A stretch of 64,000 nucleotides of DNA from assembly GCA_009691195.1 (NCBI GenBank), contig SHVA01000003.1, positions 53,047-117,046 of the forward strand, written 5' to 3'. Under the pieces are notes generated by a model. It worked only from the letters and a program-made list of their open reading frames with translations, searched no databases and was not told the origin of the DNA. This DNA is from Solirubrobacterales bacterium. GTDB taxonomy: Bacteria; Actinomycetota; Thermoleophilia; Solirubrobacterales; 70-9. The translations under genes and the position numbers were made by a program. This document shows positions 60,541 through 64,000 of the stretch, one piece after another. Within the stretch, counting starts at the first letter, position 1. Each line of letters begins with the position of its first letter.

Positions 60541-62731
60541 TCAGGGCTCGACGCGCAGCGCCCTGCTCCAGCCCGACTTGTTCCCGGAGTCGTCCCTGGC
60601 GCGGACGCGCAGCTTCAGGCGTGAGCCTGCGCGCAGGGCGGGACGAGCGGCCTTCGGTAGGCGGGCGAGGACCCTTTGGAATCCGGCCCCCGCGGGGTCG
60701 AGCGTGACCCACCCGGTGTCCCCCTCCCGGGAGGCGAAGCTGAGCCGCACCCTCGCGCTCTCGTTGACGCCGGCGTCCGCGACGATCTTCCCCTTCGACC
60801 GAAGCCGGGCGAGCCGGAGCGTGGTCGTGACCTTGACCCGCGGGGCCAGCACGTCGTCGCCCAACCGGGGCTGGTCAGGGGCATCACCCGTGAGCCGGAT
60901 CCAGCGCGCCACTGACGGGACCCCCTCGTCGTCGAGCAGGAACAGCATGTAGTAGCCGGGGGGCGCGACGCCGGGTTGGGGTGGCGCCACGACGTCGAGG
61001 CCCTGCCCGGGTTCACGCCCGGCCACCTCTAGCTCGACGTGGCGCTGGTTCATGTCGTTGCCGTGGGTGGTCGCCGACGGCGCCATCAGCACGGCTCGCG
61101 AGACGCCGGGGCTGGGACTGCGGACACCGAAGGTGTCGCCCCAGGCGATCGTTTCCGGGGCGTCGGCGATCGAGGGACGTTCGCCCCTGAACAGGTAGGG
61201 CGGTGAGTAGATCTCGGCGGTGTCCGTGAGGCTGCGGGCGCCGTTGGCCTGGTAGGGGTGGGAGTCGTCGCCCGCGGACATCACCCGCCCGTCGGGCAGC
61301 AGCACGGCGGTCGAGTGGTAGGCGCGGTCCTCCACCTCGGCGGGCCCCAGGCGCCAGCTTCCGTCAGCGGGATCGTAGAGCTCCACCTGGCGTGCCCTGC
61401 CGTCGTCGTAGACGGCATAGGCGCCGATGCCCGGCCCGAAGCCGCGCCCGCCGCCCACGCCGACCATCGAGCCGTCGGGAAGCAGTACGGCGTTGAGGTG
61501 GGAGCGGCCGACGTTGAGGCTGGGGCTCGGGGTCCAGGAGGGCGACGCGGCGGCGGCGTCGATGCTCTCGGTCGTCGGGGTCGCCGGGAGCGTCCGGTCG
61601 GGCTCGGTGGGCCCGAGCGGGTCGTACCCGCCGATCAGCCTCACGGTGCTCGAGCCGAGCGGCCCCCCCGGGCATCAGGATCCCCGATGCGCCGTCGCGC
61701 CCGGCCGAGTAGTGGGGCAGCTCCTGCCAGCTGAAGTCGTCGGTGTGGAGGATCGCCGCGGAGGTCGCGCCGACGCCGTCCGCCATCAACACGTCGCCGC
61801 TCGGCAGCGTGAACGCGTGTGGGTAGAGCGAGTGGTGGCGGTCCGCGCCGGGGGCGCTGGTGATCGTGCCGGCACGCCCCAGGCCGTCGCCGGGGGTGAA
61901 GATGTCGAGCTGGGTGTTGATCTGGCCGCCGGGCGCGGCCTCGCTGTAGCCGCCCATGATCGCGGTGCGGCCGTCGGCGAGCTCGAGCTGGGACGGATAC
62001 CAGCGGCCACGCTCCATCCGTGGCTGCTCGGTCCAGGTCTCCGACCAGGGGTCGAAGCTGAAGACCAGCGGGTGCCCCGGAAAGTCGGTGAAGGCGTCGT
62101 CGGGGTCGTTGCCGGGCCAGAGCAGGCCGCCGCCGCTGATCAGCACCTCGCCGCTGGGCAGCAGGCTCTGAGCGGAGCAGTAGACGGCCGCCGGCTCCTT
62201 GACGCCGTCGCCGTCGAGGTCGACCCGCGGCGGCGGGACGGAGCGCATCGAGTTCGGGCCCGTGCCCCTGGAGGGGTCCCAGATCGCCGCCTGCCCCGCG
62301 AGCTGGCGGAGGCCATTCGAGTCGAAGGGCAGGTAGCCGAAGACCAGCACCTTGCCCGTGGGCAGGACCACCGCGTGCACGGCGTAGTTGGGGATCGTGA
62401 AGGGCGCGGTCGTCCAGCGCCCGACCTCGGAGGCCTCGCCGGCGTCCCGCGGGGATTCCAGCGCCGAGGCGGCGGCCCGGCTCGTTTGCAGCATGCGCGT
62501 CCGCCGGGCGCGGGGCATCGCCAGCAGCCGCCTCTCGGCGCTTCGCTCCTGCGCATGCTCGGCTGCGTGCTCGGGGGCCAGCACCCTGGCCTCGAAGCGG
62601 TGCAGCGCCCTCTCCCCGGCCCGGGTCTGGGGCAGCTCCCCGTCGATCCCGTGGGCGAGGGCCTCGCCCTGGCCGGCGGCAAGGAACGCGAGCCCCGCCG
62701 CGCTCGCGACGATCCGGGCCCCCGATCCCAA
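60541..62731 (-). CDS. Exported galactose/glyoxal-oxidase-like radical copper oxidase, apparently frameshifted
   Basis: About 730 residues over two frames joined at a C7 run (61663-61669); one base fewer restores the frame from GILMPGG into VRLIGGYDPLG. TTG start 62731, signal peptide ending about AGQGEALA. Kelch propeller repeats (VLLPDGSMVGVGG and similar). Radical-copper residues are all present: Cys185 in VYCSAQSLLPSG, Tyr245 in RWYPSQLELADGR, the Tyr-His pair in AYHSTAVLLPDG (about 61320-61315) and His in THGNDMNQRHVEL (about 61060). A DUF1929-like C-terminal domain and an extra beta domain follow. GlxA-type enzymes of Streptomyces act on surface glycans; substrate here unknown. Confidence 0.82.
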
Positions 62732-62732
62732 C

Positions 62733-63165
62733 TCAGCCCGTCTTGCGGATGTGCCAGTCGACGGTGGCGGTGGCCACCCGCTGCCCGTCCGCGTCGGTCA
62801 GCTCGACCGGGATCGAGAACTCGACCTTGCCCTCGGCGTCCAGCTCGGCGAGCAGCGCCTCGCCGCCCTCGAGCGTCGATCGGCCCCTTGGCGAGCTTCT
62901 CGTACTCGATCCCCGCCGAGCGAGCGAGCGGCCTGATCTCCGCCATGCGATCGGCGAAGACGCTGATGAAGGCGCCACCGCTCGCGGCTTCGGCGGCGGT
63001 GAAGAGCCCGCCCGCGTGCTGGGAGCCAACGTGGTTGGAGAGCCTGGGGTCGTCGGGGAGGCGGATCGTGGCCGTCCCGGGGCCCATGTCCACGTACTCC
63101 AGGCCCAGCGTGCCCACCAGCGGCACCGCTGATCCCATCCCGTTCTTGATCGCCTCGTAGTCCAC
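62733..63165 (-). CDS. PaaI/DUF4442-type hotdog thioesterase, apparently frameshifted
   Basis: From GTG 63165 the protein reads GLEYVDMGPGTATIRLPDDP, NHVGSQHAGGLFTAAEAASGG, and then leaves frame at a C4 run (62884-62887). Removing one C continues as KLAKGRSTLEGGEALLAEL to ATVDWHIRKTG-stop at 62733, giving about 143 residues, the normal size. TAGGCT (minus 63177-63172) ends 6 nt before the GTG. Confidence 0.78.
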
Positions 63166-63171
63166 GGAGCC

Positions 63172-63181
63172 AGCCTATACT
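63172..63181. promoter_or_regulatory. Overlapping divergent -10 boxes
   Basis: Minus-strand TAGGCT (63177-63172) for the thioesterase and plus-strand TATACT (63176-63181) for the tRNA share two bases, so only one polymerase could occupy the site at a time. Confidence 0.5.
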
Positions 63182-63192
63182 TGTCCGCTTGC

Positions 63193-63266
63193 GCGGCTGT
63201 AGCTCAGCTGGCTAGAGCGCCACCTTGCCATGGTGGAGGTCGTGGGTTCGAATCCCATCAGCCGCT
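63193..63266 (+). tRNA. tRNA-Gly (anticodon GCC)
   Basis: Full cloverleaf by hand: acceptor GCGGCTG/CAGCCGC (63193-63199 / 63259-63265), D arm GCTC...GAGC, anticodon stem CCACC/GGTGG with loop TTGCCAT (GCC at 63227-63229), T arm GTGGG-TTCGAAT-CCCAT, discriminator T. The 3' CCA is not encoded. TATACT 11 nt upstream is a consensus-like -10. Confidence 0.97.
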
Positions 63267-63475
63267 TGTGTTCAACGGGTCCGTCGGATTGCGACAGGAC
63301 CCGACAGTGCGGGGACGTAGGCGAGAACCACCCGCAGGGAGCAGGACCGGTCCCGAGCCCGTCTTCGGGCCTCAAGCGGATAACTGGTAGCGGAGCGGTA
63401 GCAACGCGGCTACCACTCAGGCGGCGACCGGTAGCAGCTTGCCTCGGTGGCGATTAGTGCTGCATTGCATGGACA
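63267..63475. other. Region between tRNA-Gly and terminator, no gene seen
   Basis: About 210 bp with no supported coding frame. A short hairpin GCCCG-TCTT-CGGGC (63358-63371 area) and several GGTAGC words are visible. No copy of the tRNA 3' end was seen that would mark an attachment site. Confidence 0.4.
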
Positions 63476-63501
63476 GGAGCCGCCCGAGCTCGGGCGGCTC
63501 C
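63476..63501. terminator. 26-bp perfect palindrome, terminator-like
   Basis: GGAGCCGCCC (63476-63485) / GGGCGGCTCC (63492-63501) around GAGCTC, i.e. a fully palindromic 26-mer, flanked by GACA and TTGTC that nearly extend the stem. Followed by TTGT on the plus strand. Likely terminator at the tRNA/insertion-sequence junction. Confidence 0.6.
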
Positions 63502-63649
63502 TTGTCGCGCGAAGGGGGCGTCAGCGGATCGAGTCCGGGGCTGCTCCTCCGCATGGAGGCTGTCGCGTAAAGGCCGCGATCGGCGTCCCCAGGCAGGGAT
63601 CGGCGGAGCCGATCATCCGCCGGGCTCAATCAGCGACGGTTTTCGACCC

Positions 63650-64000
63650 TCAGGCGACTTTGAGCCGGTGTTGGTGGAGCTTCAGGAGGTTGTGGGTGGC
63701 ACCCAGGAGCCTCCATTCCGATCTCACGGCTGATCGGCCGCGGCGCTGGAAGCGCCTGACCCCCCGGTTGGCCTTGATCTGCCCGAAGACGGGTTCGACC
63801 GACCCCTGTCTTCGCAGGTAGAGCGCCTTGCCGTGCTCGCTCGCCAGCACTCTTCGGGTGAAGTCGTAGAGACCCCCTCTGCGCCCGGGTCTCGGCGCCT
63901 TTCGGCGGTCGGCATCGGGGGCTGGCCTGGACCCCACCCCCGCGTTGACACCCACCTGACTTAGATCGCTCGGATGCCGAGGAGGGGCGTAGCCCCGACG
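63650..64000 (-). mobile_element. IS1182/IS5-type transposase, partial
   Basis: C-terminal end of a DDE transposase on the minus strand, open to the window edge: RRGGLYDFTRRVLASEHGKA, then RQGSVEPVFGQIKANRGVRRF (catalytic Glu region) and SEWRLLGATHNLLKLHQH. Stop at 63650. Residues before DADRRK look unlike the family (GVNAGVGSRPAP), so the gene may be eroded or frameshifted there. A short inverted repeat GATCGGC-gga-GCCGATC lies about 36 bp beyond the stop. Terminal repeats cannot be assigned. Confidence 0.8.

Noticed and set aside
1..64000. CRISPR array, toxin-antitoxin pair, restriction-modification or biosynthetic cluster
   Set aside because: No regularly spaced direct repeats were seen, and no adjacent genes match these systems; the lone methyltransferase at 32570 is a small-molecule type without a partner nuclease.

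Overview
The window is a very GC-rich chromosomal segment with strong G/C third positions and many GTG/TTG starts. Gene content and order point to an Actinomycetota genome, most likely class Thermoleophilia / order Solirubrobacterales. That assignment is inferred from family content: DUF3352, small secreted proteins starting with a LSFANVISLIALFVALGG-type segment, choice-of-anchor-Q beta-helix proteins with Cys-paired Ig-like repeats and Arg/Lys tails, a SepIVA-like gene next to coaD, and WhiG. No ribosomal RNA is present to confirm it.

Layout. 0-4.5 kb: der, a DUF3352 membrane protein, metK. 4.5-9.1 kb (minus): a surface-protein cluster of two beta-helix proteins around a bacterial PH-domain membrane protein. 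9.1-14.1 kb: priA, def, fmt, a small zinc-ribbon protein, rpe. 14.1-17.3 kb (minus): cation/proton antiporter and a polysaccharide flippase. 17.3-20.9 kb: riboflavin operon ribD-ribE-ribBA-ribH with a palindromic operator at its promoter. 21-29.6 kb: polysaccharide deacetylase, rpmB, fakA-like, a CSLREA/beta-helix surface protein, DUF427, recG, rsmD, coaD. 29.6-33.1 kb: sepIVA-like gene followed by a decayed patch (5'-truncated DUF6285, SDR relic, enoyl-CoA hydratase with an internal deletion) and small exported proteins. 33.1-46.1 kb: the core block yceD(DUF177)-rpmF-plsX-acpP-rnc-smc-ftsY ... ffh-rpsP-khpA-trmD-rplS-lepB-rnhB, interrupted by an amidohydrolase relic and two small enzymes. 46.2-53.5 kb: RTX-like exported protein, yraN, comM, dprA, thiD, two unknown genes and ilvD. 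53.5-60.5 kb: alpha/beta hydrolase, L,D-transpeptidase, xerC/D, whiG, an EF-G-like GTPase, rnhA. 60.5-64 kb: a galactose-oxidase-like radical copper oxidase, a hotdog thioesterase, tRNA-Gly(GCC), and a transposase cut by the window edge.

The order priA-def-fmt-rpe-rpmB-fakA-recG-plsX-acpP-rnc-smc-ftsY-ffh-rpsP-khpA-trmD-rplS-rnhB-dprA-xer parallels the well-known Gram-positive order around Bacillus yloV/smc. It links ribosome maturation, signal-recognition-particle targeting, phospholipid precursor synthesis and chromosome segregation; rsmB, rsgA, rimM and topA are not at their usual places here.

Three window-wide signals stand out. (1) At least 15 genes have a TANNNT hexamer ending 6-8 nt before the start codon, the geometry of a -10 box driving a leaderless mRNA; this also decides several start codons. 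(2) Six genes show an apparent single-base frameshift, mostly in short homopolymers, and all six are exported or accessory genes, not housekeeping genes. (3) The RNase III lacks two of the four family metal-binding acidic residues. I found no CRISPR array, prophage or recognisable defence system.
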